DNA of 64,000 nucleotides from Silanimonas sp. (lineage in GTDB: Bacteria > Pseudomonadota > Gammaproteobacteria > Xanthomonadales > Xanthomonadaceae): assembly GCF_027531545.1 (NCBI RefSeq), contig NZ_JAPZSC010000025.1, positions 20,854-84,853 on the forward strand, written 5' to 3'. Shown here piece by piece: positions 28,365-37,220 of the stretch. The notes under the pieces are model-generated. The model was not told where the DNA came from. It searched no databases and saw only the letters and a list, made by a program, of their open reading frames with translations. Numbering within the stretch: the first letter of the stretch is position 1; each line of letters begins with the position of its first letter. The position numbers and the translations under genes are program-made.

Positions 28365-29193
28365 CCTGAGCGACGCACCGCGCGAGCGCATCGAGACCCT
28401 GCTGGCGGTGATGGCGCGGCTGCGCGACCCCGAGCGCGGCTGCCCTTGGGACGTGAAGCAGGATTTCGCCAGCATCGCGACCTACACCATCGAGGAAGCC
28501 TACGAGGTGGCGGAAGCCATCGATCGCGGCGACCTCGGCGACCTCAAGGACGAACTCGGCGACCTGCTGCTGCAGGTGGTCTTCCATGCCCAGATGGCGA
28601 ACGAACACGGTGCCTTCGGCTTCGCCGACGTTGTCGCGGCCATCAACGACAAGATGATCCGCCGCCACCCGCACGTGTTCGGCGACGCCTCCGTCGAGGA
28701 TGCCGATGCGCAGACCGCGGCATGGGAAAAAATGAAGGCCGCGGAGCGCGCCGCGAAACGGCGTGACATGCATGCGCCGCCCTCGGCGCTCGATGACGTG
28801 CCCAAGGCCCTGCCGGAATGGCAGCGCGCGCTCAAATTGCAGAAGCGCGGCGCCAACGTCGGCTACGACTGGCCGGACGCCACGCCGGTGATCGCCAAGC
28901 TCGAGGAAGAGCTCGAGGAAGTGCGCGAGGCGCTCGCGATGCCGCCTTCGCCGGAACGTCAGGACGCGGTGGAAGACGAGATCGGCGACCTGCTGTTCGT
29001 CGCGATGAACCTCGCGCGCAAGGCCAAGGTCGATCCGGGTACGGCGCTGCGCCGCGCGAATGCCAAGTACGAGCGCCGATTCCGCCAGATGGAAGCGCTG
29101 GCGCGTGCGCAGGGCCGCGAGTTCAGTGCGCTGTCGCTGGAGGAGCAGAGTGCGCTTTGGAACGAGGCCAAGCGCATCGAGCGCGGCGGGTGA
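28357..29193 (+). CDS. mazG: Nucleoside triphosphate pyrophosphohydrolase MazG
   Basis: 278-residue house-cleaning NTP pyrophosphatase with two tandem MazG domains: the first has GCPWDVKQDF, EEAYEVAEAI and DELGDLLLQVVFHA, the second EEELEEVREAL and DEIGDLLFVAMN, which carry the EExxE and ExxD magnesium ligands. A TTG start at 28357 is chosen because GGAGGG (28345-28350) is placed 6 bases before it; the frame overlaps the cysQ end. Confidence 0.93.
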   Translation: MSDLSDAPRERIETLLAVMARLRDPERGCPWDVKQDFASIATYTIEEAYEVAEAIDRGDLGDLKDELGDLLLQVVFHAQMANEHGAFGFADVVAAINDKMIRRHPHVFGDASVEDADAQTAAWEKMKAAERAAKRRDMHAPPSALDDVPKALPEWQRALKLQKRGANVGYDWPDATPVIAKLEEELEEVREALAMPPSPERQDAVEDEIGDLLFVAMNLARKAKVDPGTALRRANAKYERRFRQMEALARAQGREFSALSLEEQSALWNEAKRIERGG

Positions 29194-29828
29194 GTGAGGG
29201 CGATGCCGCGTCGCTGCCGCGGCTGGTGCTGTTCGACTTCGATGGCACGCTGACCACGGTCGAGACCTTCCCGCTCTTCGTGCGTTTCGCGGCACCGCCT
29301 TGGCGCGTTCGTCTTGGCGGGCTGCTGCTCGCACCGTTGGTGCTCGCCTACCGTGTGGGTTGGATCTCGGGCGTCGTGGTGCGCGCTGCCATCGTGCGCG
29401 TCGCGTTCTCCGGTATGGCACGTGACCACTTCGAGGCGCTCGCCCATGCCTTTGCCGCCGAGCGGTTCCCGGTGCTGATGCGGCCCGACATGCTGGCGAT
29501 ATTCCGGGCCCACCGGGCCGCTGGCGATCGCGTCATCGTCGTTTCCGGAAACTTCGACGCGCTGCTTCGGCCATGGTGCGAGGTCGAAGGCGTCGAATTG
29601 CTGGCCTCGGCGCTCGAATGCCGCGCCGGCCGATTGACTGGGCGATACGCCGGGCCGCAGTGCGCCGGTGAAGCGAAGGTGGAACGCATCCGCGCCCTCG
29701 TCGGTGAGTGGCCGCACGAAGGCATCGAGGCGCATGGCGACACCGTCGAAGACCTGCCGATGCTGGCGATGGCGACGACCGCCACCTACCGCGGCGCACC
29801 ATGGCCGAACGGCGACGCAGTGCGCTGA
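29190..29828 (+). CDS. HAD-IB family phosphatase
   Basis: 212-residue HAD hydrolase of the SerB-like IB class, the second in this window. Motif I is VLFDFDGTLTTVETF, motif II RVIVVSGNFDALL, motif III CAGEAKVERI and motif IV AHGDTVEDLPML. A hydrophobic cap segment (LGGLLLAPLVLAYRVGW) resembles the one in the reverse-strand paralogue at 12638-13303. The GTG start (29190) overlaps the mazG stop. Substrate unknown. Confidence 0.85.
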   Translation: MSEGDAASLPRLVLFDFDGTLTTVETFPLFVRFAAPPWRVRLGGLLLAPLVLAYRVGWISGVVVRAAIVRVAFSGMARDHFEALAHAFAAERFPVLMRPDMLAIFRAHRAAGDRVIVVSGNFDALLRPWCEVEGVELLASALECRAGRLTGRYAGPQCAGEAKVERIRALVGEWPHEGIEAHGDTVEDLPMLAMATTATYRGAPWPNGDAVR

Positions 29829-29892
29829 TTCATGCCGCCTCGACGCGCCACCCTTAGCCTCGACGGCGCGCCGCCTCCCGACAAGACCTGAC

Positions 29893-30210
29893 ATGACCAC
29901 ACCCACGACCGGTTTCGCCAGCTTCCGCGAGTTCTATCCGTTCTACCTCGGCGAGCACAGCAATCGAACCTCGCGACGCCTGCACGTCATCGGCTCGACC
30001 GTTGTCCTCGTGCTGATCGGCCTCGTGCTGGCTCAGGTGCTCTCGCCGTGGTGGTTGTTCGCCGTGCCCGTCTGCGGCTATGGATTCGCATGGGTGGGGC
30101 ACTTCTTCTTCGAGCACAACAAACCGGCCACGTTCAAGCACCCGCTCTACTCGCTGATGGGCGACTGGGTCATGTACAAGGACGTGCTGACCGGGAAGAT
30201 CCCGTTCTGA
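29893..30210 (+). CDS. DUF962 / Mpo1-like membrane protein
   Basis: 105-residue integral membrane protein of the DUF962 family, related to the yeast fatty-acid alpha-oxidation dioxygenase Mpo1. It begins with FREFYPFYLGEHSN and keeps the His-containing motifs (GEHSNRTSRRLHVIG and WVGHFFFEHNKPATFKHP) proposed to bind iron. Two hydrophobic stretches. Last gene of the forward run; converges with the TetR gene. Confidence 0.85.
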   Translation: MTTPTTGFASFREFYPFYLGEHSNRTSRRLHVIGSTVVLVLIGLVLAQVLSPWWLFAVPVCGYGFAWVGHFFFEHNKPATFKHPLYSLMGDWVMYKDVLTGKIPF

Positions 30211-30216
30211 CCGCGC

Positions 30217-30798
30217 TCAGTTCTGCAGGCCGTCGAGCAGCCGGTCGAGCACCCCACGGGCCCGTTGCCGTGCCGCAGGAGGGTCGACGTGGGTCGCGAT
30301 CCAGAGCGCGGCGTCGATCATCGCGCCGTTGAGCATCCGCGCCAGCGCCTCGGGGTCGGTCCGGCGCAGGGCGCCTTCGTCCATCAGCTCGGCCAACCCA
30401 TCGATGATCGGCTGCAGCGAGCCCGCGGCATCGATGTCGCGATGGCGCTGTCCGAGAACAGCCGGCGCGTCGCGCAGCATCACCCGCTGGTACTCCGGCT
30501 CCAGGGCGAGGTCGAGGTAGGCCTGGCAGCACTCGCGGAAGCCGGCCCATCCGCCCGGTCCCGCCTCATACGCCGCATCGAGACGGGCGTTCGTCTCGAC
30601 GTCGATCTCCCGGACCACGGCCTCCAGCAGCCCTTCCTTGCCGCCGAAGTGGTGGTACAGCGCACCGCGCGTCAGGCCGACTTCGGCGCACAGCGCCTCC
30701 ATCGAAGTCGTCGCGTAACCCTGCGTGGCGAAGCTGCGGCGGGCGGAGTCGAGCAGGGCCCGGGTGGTCCGGGCGATGCGGTCGGCGTTGCGGCTCAT
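30217..30798 (-). CDS. TetR/AcrR family transcriptional regulator
   Basis: 193-residue repressor of the TetR fold. The N-terminal helix-turn-helix is in ATQGYATTSMEALCAEVG followed by TRGALYHHFGGKEGLL, the family signature. The C-terminal domain is a helical ligand pocket; the effector is unknown. Divergently transcribed from the SDR/MATE pair with a palindromic operator between, so it most likely represses both itself and that pair. Confidence 0.93.
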   Translation of the reverse strand: MSRNADRIARTTRALLDSARRSFATQGYATTSMEALCAEVGLTRGALYHHFGGKEGLLEAVVREIDVETNARLDAAYEAGPGGWAGFRECCQAYLDLALEPEYQRVMLRDAPAVLGQRHRDIDAAGSLQPIIDGLAELMDEGALRRTDPEALARMLNGAMIDAALWIATHVDPPAARQRARGVLDRLLDGLQN

Positions 30799-30800
30799 TC

Positions 30801-30838
30801 ACATACACCATGCATGTATTTGCATACGATGTGTATGT
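30801..30838. promoter_or_regulatory. Palindromic operator between tetR-type gene and SDR/MATE genes
   Basis: ACATACAC (30801-30808) and GTGTATGT (30831-30838) form a perfect 8-base inverted repeat around a 22-base centre that itself holds imperfect symmetry (TGCATGTAT, GCATACGAT). It begins 3 bases upstream of the TetR start codon and ends 19 bases before the SDR start, so a bound TetR protein would block both promoters. The binding itself is inferred. Confidence 0.7.
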
Positions 30839-30856
30839 TAGTCGGAGAGCGTCGTC

Positions 30857-31555
30857 GTGGAGCGAACAAATACGATCGTCGTCGTGGGTGGCAGCCGGGG
30901 TATCGGTGCGGCGGTGGCCGCCCATCTCGAGTGGCAGGGCCATCGGGTGCTGGCCGTCTCGCGTGGGCGGGCCGCGGCGGGCGAGTGGGTGGCCGCCGAT
31001 TTGCTCGAGGACGCGGGCCTCGAGGCCGTCGTGCGCGCCGTCGGCGGGGGGGCGATCGACGCCCTGCTGTACCTCGGCGGCGCGTGGGAGCAGGGAGCGT
31101 TCACCGCCGACTACGACTTCATGGCCTCGCCGCGCGAGGAAACGCGCACGGTCATCGGCATCAACCTCGTCGCGCCGATCCTGCTGGCCCAAGCCCTCGC
31201 CCCGGCGCTGTCGCGTGCGCCCGCCCCGCGCGTGGTGCTGCTCGGGGCGTGGTTGGACCCGCCGGGGGCCTATCCGGAGGTTGCCAACGCCGCGTCGAAG
31301 GCGGGCTTCCATGGCGCTGCGCGGGCGATGGACGCGTCGCTGGCGCGCTTCGGAATCGGCGTGACCGTCATCGACCCGGCCAACGTCGGCACCGACGAGG
31401 TCGAGGCGGACATCGTTGAAGGGCGCTTTGGTAAGCAGCGGCCCATCCCGCTCGCCGACGTCTGCCGCACGATTGACTACGTGCTGGCGCTGTCGCACGA
31501 CACCGTGCCGGCTCGCCTCGTGCTCGCCCAGCGGCAGCCGGCAGCACGCGCATGA
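30857..31555 (+). CDS. SDR-fold protein lacking the catalytic Tyr (degenerate short-chain dehydrogenase)
   Basis: 232-residue Rossmann-fold protein. The nucleotide motif is intact (GGSRGIG, residues 11-17), with typical NxAPI and DPANV segments. At the place of the catalytic YxxxK the sequence is NAASKAG, so Lys stays but Tyr is Asn; the usual Ser site (after the fifth beta strand) reads LLGAWLD. It is therefore unlikely to be a standard SDR oxidoreductase and may be a NAD(P)-sensing or altered-mechanism protein. GTG 30857 follows GGAGAGC. Overlaps the MATE gene by ATGA. Confidence 0.8.
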   Translation: MERTNTIVVVGGSRGIGAAVAAHLEWQGHRVLAVSRGRAAAGEWVAADLLEDAGLEAVVRAVGGGAIDALLYLGGAWEQGAFTADYDFMASPREETRTVIGINLVAPILLAQALAPALSRAPAPRVVLLGAWLDPPGAYPEVANAASKAGFHGAARAMDASLARFGIGVTVIDPANVGTDEVEADIVEGRFGKQRPIPLADVCRTIDYVLALSHDTVPARLVLAQRQPAARA

Positions 31556-32910
31556 GCACGCTGCGTCGCGCGCTCGCTGAGATCGGCCCCCTCGCGGCGC
31601 TCGCCGCGCCGATGGTTGCCGGCCTCGTCGCATCGACGGGAGTCACGCTGGTCGACACCGCGATGCTTGGGCCGCTCGGCGCAACGCCGTTGGCGGCGGT
31701 CTCGCTGACCACCTCGGTGGCGATCATTTTCTATGCCGGCCTTTACGGATTCGCCGGCCCGGTCGGCCTGTTCGCAGGTCGCTGTTTCGGCAGCGGCGAC
31801 CTCGGCGATATCGGACACATCGCTCGGCATGGCGCGCTGCTGGCCAGCCTTGGTGGCCTCGTGGGCGCGCTGCTGATGGCCGCGGGCCTGCTGGTGCTGC
31901 CCTTCGCCGGGCAGCCGGACGAGGTGCTGGCCGTGATCGGGCCCTATTGGCTGTGCCTCAGCGCGTCGATGCTCGCATTCACGCACGCGATGGTCGTCAA
32001 GAACCTGCTCGACGCGGCAGGCCGACCGTGGCTGAGCGTGGCCGTGACCGTGCTGCCTGCGCTGCTCAACGTGTTCTTCAATTGGCTGCTCATCTACGGC
32101 CACTGGGGCTTTCCGCGCCTCGGGTTGACGGGCGCGGGCATCGCCAGCCTCGCGGCGCAGGCGATCGGTGCGGTGGTCGGTTGGGTGGTGGTGCGCCATC
32201 TGCCGTCGCTCCGCGCCTGGTGGGGGCCGCGTCGCTTCGAGCGTGCCGAACTGGCGCGGCAGTGGAATGAAGGTCGGCCGATGACCGTGCAGCTCTTCCT
32301 AGAAGGGGCCGCGGTGGCCGTGGCCGGCGTGCTGATCGGCCTGTTCGGTGCGGTGGCACTGGCCGGCAACCAGATCGCGCTTTCCGTCGGCAGCACGCTC
32401 TACATGCTGCCGCTCGGTGTCGCGGGTGCGGTCACCATCCGCATCGCGCAGGTGATCGGTGCCGGCCAATGGCCACGCGTGGCGGCGATCGGGCAGGCCG
32501 GGCTGCTGGTGGTGACGGGCTGGATGGGCGGTTTCGCCCTGCTGTTCCTGTTCGCGGGCGCCTGGATCGGCGGGCTGTTCGTCGACGATCCCGCCGTCAT
32601 TGCCGCGGCCGCGGCGATCTTCTTCGTCTTCGGCTTCACCCAGCTGATGGACGGCGTGCAGTCGGTGAGCCTCGGGGCGCTGCGCGGCATGCTCGACAAC
32701 GACTTCCCGACGCGCGTCTCGCTGGTGGCTTACTGGCTGATCGCGCTCCCGTTGTCGGCCCTGTTCGGCTTCGGGTTCGACCTGGGCGCGCCAGGTATCT
32801 GGGCCGGCTTCGGCGTGGGGCTCGCCTTGGCGGCCGTGGCGCTGGTCTGGCGCTTTTTCCGGCTCAGCCGCGCGAAGGTGCCGCCGGCGACCATCGACGC
32901 GGCAGGCTGA
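31552..32910 (+). CDS. MATE family efflux transporter
   Basis: 452-residue inner-membrane multidrug and toxin extrusion antiporter with about 12 membrane helices in two homologous halves. Family segments include ASTGVTLVDTAMLGPLGATPLAAVSL in helix 1/2 and SVGSTLYMLPLGVAGAVTIRIAQVIGAG at the start of the second half. Coupled to the SDR gene by a 4-base overlap and under the control of the divergent TetR by position. Substrate not predictable. Confidence 0.92.
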   Translation: MSTLRRALAEIGPLAALAAPMVAGLVASTGVTLVDTAMLGPLGATPLAAVSLTTSVAIIFYAGLYGFAGPVGLFAGRCFGSGDLGDIGHIARHGALLASLGGLVGALLMAAGLLVLPFAGQPDEVLAVIGPYWLCLSASMLAFTHAMVVKNLLDAAGRPWLSVAVTVLPALLNVFFNWLLIYGHWGFPRLGLTGAGIASLAAQAIGAVVGWVVVRHLPSLRAWWGPRRFERAELARQWNEGRPMTVQLFLEGAAVAVAGVLIGLFGAVALAGNQIALSVGSTLYMLPLGVAGAVTIRIAQVIGAGQWPRVAAIGQAGLLVVTGWMGGFALLFLFAGAWIGGLFVDDPAVIAAAAAIFFVFGFTQLMDGVQSVSLGALRGMLDNDFPTRVSLVAYWLIALPLSALFGFGFDLGAPGIWAGFGVGLALAAVALVWRFFRLSRAKVPPATIDAAG

Positions 32911-32919
32911 GCGGCTGAC

Positions 32920-33258
32920 TCATTCCAGGAACAGCAGGAACGCCGCCGCGATGATCAGCACGAAGGCGGCGATGTGGTTCCATTTGATCGCCTCGCCGAG
33001 ATAGCTGATGGAGAACGCGGCGAAGACGGACAGGGTCAGGATTTCCTGCAGGCCCTTGAGCTGCGCCGCCGAGTAGACCTGGTGGCCCAGGCGATTGGCC
33101 GGCACCTGCAGGCAGTACTCGAAGAAGGCGATGCCCCAGCTGACGAGGATCACCGTGAGCAACGGGGTGGTCTTGAACTTCAGGTGCCCGTACCAAGCGA
33201 TCGTCATGAACACGTTCGAGGCGAGCAGCAGCAGGATGGGGGCGAGGTAGGTCCACAT
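32920..33258 (-). CDS. DMT family (DUF486) membrane protein
   Basis: 112-residue protein of four transmembrane helices matching DUF486, a small relative of drug/metabolite transporters. Key segments are MTIAWYGHLKF, SWGIAFFEYCLQVPANR, QLKGLQEILTLSVFA and GEAIKWNHIAAFVLI, very conserved in the family. Function unknown. Converges with the MATE gene. Confidence 0.88.
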   Translation of the reverse strand: MWTYLAPILLLLASNVFMTIAWYGHLKFKTTPLLTVILVSWGIAFFEYCLQVPANRLGHQVYSAAQLKGLQEILTLSVFAAFSISYLGEAIKWNHIAAFVLIIAAAFLLFLE

Positions 33259-33352
33259 CGGGGACTCCGGGCGGGCAGGCGAAGCAGGAGTGTGCCGCCC
33301 TCGCCCCGTTCACACCCGTCTCACCCGCATGGGCGCTCAATGGCAGCGTGAA

Positions 33353-33382
33353 TTCACAAAGCTGAACACACAGCTTTCACAT
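33353..33382 (+). promoter_or_regulatory. Inverted repeat in the promoter region of the response-regulator gene
   Basis: AAAGCTG (33358-33364) and CAGCTTT (33371-33377) form a perfect 7-base inverted repeat with a 6-base loop. The same area holds a direct repeat, TTCACAA (33353-33359) and TTCACAT (33376-33382). It lies 23-47 bases before the start codon, a fitting place for autoregulation by the downstream response regulator. The GGAG of the ribosome site follows at 33389. Confidence 0.45.
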
Positions 33383-33399
33383 TCCTGAAGGAGCCCACC

Positions 33400-34109
33400 A
33401 TGCGCCGTGACGACCCCGCCGGACTGATCCTCGTCGTCGAGGACAACCGCAACCTTTCCGAGATGATGGGCGAGTACCTCGAAGCCCGCGGCTTCGGCGT
33501 CGACTACGCCGGCGACGGCCACGACGGCTACCGCCTCGCCGTCGACAACAGCTACGACGTCATCGTCCTCGACCTGATGCTGCCCCGCATGGACGGCATC
33601 GAGCTGTGCCGCAAGCTGCGCAACGAGGCGAAGAAGAGCACCCCGGTGCTGATGCTGACCGCGCGCGACACCCTGCAGGACAAGGTGATCGGCCTCGACG
33701 CCGGCGCCGACGACTACCTCGTCAAGCCCTTCGCCATCCAGGAGCTCGAGGCCCGCCTGCGCGCCCTGATCCGCCGCGACCGCCGCCAGGTGAGCGCCGA
33801 GGTACTGAAGGTGGCCGACCTGATCCTCGACACCGCCTCGCTGCGCGTGACCCGCGGCGGCAAGGAGATCCAGCTCTCGCCGATCGGCCTGCGCCTGCTC
33901 ACCATCCTGATGCGCGAATCGCCGCGCGTGGTGACCCGCCGCGACATCGAGCGCGAGATCTGGGGCGACGGCCTGCCGGATTCCGACACCCTGCGCAGCC
34001 ACCTATACAACCTGCGCAAGGCCATCGACCGTCCGTTCGACAAGCAGCTGCTGCACACCGTGCAGACGGCCGGCTACCGTATCGCCGACCTCGACACCGC
34101 ACCGGCGGC

Positions 34110-34113
<4 letters not shown>
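33400..34113 (+). CDS. OmpR/PhoB-type response regulator
   Basis: 237-residue DNA-binding response regulator. The receiver domain (residues 10-125) has acidic pocket VVEDN, phosphoacceptor Asp58 (VLDLMLPRMDG), switch Thr (MLTARD) and Lys (DYLVKPF). The winged-helix effector (about 140-230) contains LSPIGLRLLTILMRESPRVVTRRDI and SHLYNLRKAIDRPF. It is coupled by ATGA to the histidine kinase gene. The stimulus is not evident. Confidence 0.94.
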
Positions 34114-35417
<1,304 letters not shown>

Positions 35418-35439
35418 TCGGCGCAGACGACCTACAGTC

Positions 35440-35464
35440 GGCACTCCGAAGCTCGCGGAGTGCC
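35440..35464 (+). promoter_or_regulatory. Hairpin covering the ribosome binding site of the asparaginase gene
   Basis: GGCACTCC (35440-35447) pairs with GGAGTGCC (35457-35464) around a 9-base loop, two bases before the ATG at 35467. The GGAG that would act as Shine-Dalgarno is inside the 3' arm, so the folded form would hide it. It may control translation. It is not followed by a T run, so it is not a classical terminator for the kinase gene. Confidence 0.45.
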
Positions 35465-35466
35465 CG

Positions 35467-36477
35467 ATGCGCCCTTGGTCCGCCCTGTTCCTGTCGATGG
35501 CCTTCGCTGCCGGCTCGGCCGCTGCTGCTCCCCCGGCGCCCACCGCGCTGGTGATCCACGGCGGTGCCGGTGTCATCACCCGCGACCAGCTGTCCCCGGC
35601 CGACGAGACCGCGCTGCGCGCCGACCTCGATCGGGCGCTCGATGCGGGCGATGCCGTCCTGAAGCGCGGCGGCACCGCGCTCGATGCCGTGACCGCGGCC
35701 GTGCAGGTGCTGGAGGACTCGCCCTGGTTCAATGCCGGCAAGGGCGCGGTGTTCAACGCCGACGGTACGCATGAGCTCGACGCCGCGATCATGGAAGGCC
35801 ATACCCGGCGCGCCGGGGCCGTGGCCGGCGTGCGCACGGTCCGGCACCCGGTGCTGCTGGCCCGCGCGGTGATGGCGCATTCGCCGCACGTGTTCCTTGC
35901 TGCCGACGGCGCGGAAGCCTTCGCCGACACGCGGCCGGAACTCGAGCGCGTGGCCAACCGCTGGTTCGACACCGACCGTCGCCGCCAGCAGCTCGAGGCC
36001 GCGAAGGAGCGCGAGCAGCGCCAGGCCGCGGGTGAGAACGTGCCTCTGCCGCCCGGCGCCTACTTCGGTACCGTCGGCGCCGTCGCGTTGGACGCCGAGG
36101 GCCACATCGCCGTGGCCACGTCCACCGGTGGCATGACCAACAAGCGCTGGGGCCGCATCGGCGATGCGCCGGTGATCGGCGCCGGCACTTACGCCAACGA
36201 CCAGTGCGGCATCAGCGCCACCGGCTGGGGCGAGTTCTACCTGCGCACCGTGGCCGCCCACGACATCTGCGCCCGCGTGGCCCTGCGCGGCGACCCCATC
36301 GAAGCCGCCGCCGAGGACGTGATCAACCGCGTCATCCCGGCCTTGGGCGGCGACGGCGGCGCCATCGGCCTCGACGCCCGCGGCACCATCGTGATGCCCT
36401 TCAACACCAGCGGCATGTACCGTGGCTGGGTGAAGCCCGATGGGTCGCGCGGCACCGCGGTGTTCCGCGACCCCTGA
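35467..36477 (+). CDS. Isoaspartyl peptidase/L-asparaginase (plant-type Ntn hydrolase), exported
   Basis: 336-residue Ntn-hydrolase precursor with a signal peptide (to about residue 21, AAA). It should cleave isoaspartyl dipeptides and/or L-asparagine in the periplasm. The alpha-subunit start LVIHGGAGVI, NAGKGAVFNADGTHELDAAIM and the autocleavage site at Thr in YFGTVGAVALD (new N-terminal Thr nucleophile) are present, followed by TSTGGMTNKRWGRIGD and GAGTYAND of the beta subunit. Monocistronic by position. Confidence 0.92.
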   Translation: MRPWSALFLSMAFAAGSAAAAPPAPTALVIHGGAGVITRDQLSPADETALRADLDRALDAGDAVLKRGGTALDAVTAAVQVLEDSPWFNAGKGAVFNADGTHELDAAIMEGHTRRAGAVAGVRTVRHPVLLARAVMAHSPHVFLAADGAEAFADTRPELERVANRWFDTDRRRQQLEAAKEREQRQAAGENVPLPPGAYFGTVGAVALDAEGHIAVATSTGGMTNKRWGRIGDAPVIGAGTYANDQCGISATGWGEFYLRTVAAHDICARVALRGDPIEAAAEDVINRVIPALGGDGGAIGLDARGTIVMPFNTSGMYRGWVKPDGSRGTAVFRDP

Positions 36478-36541
36478 ACCGAGGCGCGCGCCGGGACGCA
36501 ACCGGCGTTACGCTTGCCGCACAGCCGACCGGAGGACCACC

Positions 36542-36868
36542 ATGTTCGACGAGGAAAGCACCCGCATCCGCAAGCAGCAGAAGTTCCTGCAGGACGTGGA
36601 GCATGCGATCAGCGATGCCAACCGCGAGATCATCCAGGCCCACATCCCGCAGCTGGACAAGTCCAGCTTCGTCGCCTTCGCGACGCGGGTGGCGGAACTG
36701 CGCGCCGAGTACCTGAAGGCGGCGCTCGCCGCGGCGCAGGGCAACGACGCGGTCGAGTACACCGCGCTGCGCGCCCGGCGCGAGGCGTTCGAGGAAGCCA
36801 AGGCGGCGTTCAGCGCGTTGGAACGCGCGATCGAGCGCGGCTACGTGGACATCGCCGGCGCGGGTTGA
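36542..36868 (+). CDS. Hypothetical helical protein
   Basis: 108-residue protein not recognised. It is almost all alpha helix with heptad-like leucine and alanine spacing (for example HIPQLDKSSFVAFATRVAELRAEY and FSALERAIERGYV), no signal peptide and no Cys. ATG 36542 is preceded by GGAGGACC, a fitting ribosome site. Codon use resembles its neighbours. No function is proposed. Confidence 0.65.
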   Translation: MFDEESTRIRKQQKFLQDVEHAISDANREIIQAHIPQLDKSSFVAFATRVAELRAEYLKAALAAAQGNDAVEYTALRARREAFEEAKAAFSALERAIERGYVDIAGAG

Positions 36869-36926
36869 GCTCTGGCGTTTCCCGCGCGTCGACAGCGGTC
36901 GCCCCAAGGTGCGTTGCAACGGGCGT

Positions 36927-37118
36927 CGGTTGCAGGCAGGCGCTGACAGAAGGCTGGCCCGCCCCATTACCTTCCCGATGTAGAACCCGGCGGCCCGCTC
37001 GAAGGGTGCGTCCCTGCACCTCGAGCGGCGGCTCATCCATGAGCCGCCCTTCGGGCTGTCGCCTGGCTTGCGCGCTGGGGCTCCTTATTCGCCTTCTGTC
37101 AGCGCCTGCCTGCAACCG
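36927..37118. mobile_element. MITE-like element with 28-bp perfect terminal inverted repeats
   Basis: The only gap over 300 bases (36869-37220) holds this. The left arm (36927-36954) and right arm (37091-37118) are exact reverse complements over 28 bases. Inside are two further strong hairpins: CCGCTCGA/TCGAGCGG with an inner GGTGC/GCACC (36995-37028), and GGCGGCTCA/TGAGCCGCC with a 4-base loop (37027-37048). No transposase or ORF of merit lies inside, and I see no clear target-site duplication. It sits between convergent genes. A long-range transcription-attenuating hairpin is the alternative. Confidence 0.55.
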
Positions 37119-37220
37119 CCGACTGCTCGTCGCGACGGGTTGCCGAGGGCGCCCTCATCGATGGTCGCTCTGGCGACGCGTGGCCCAACGACGTGCGCGG
37201 CAGGCGCACACGGGCCGCCC

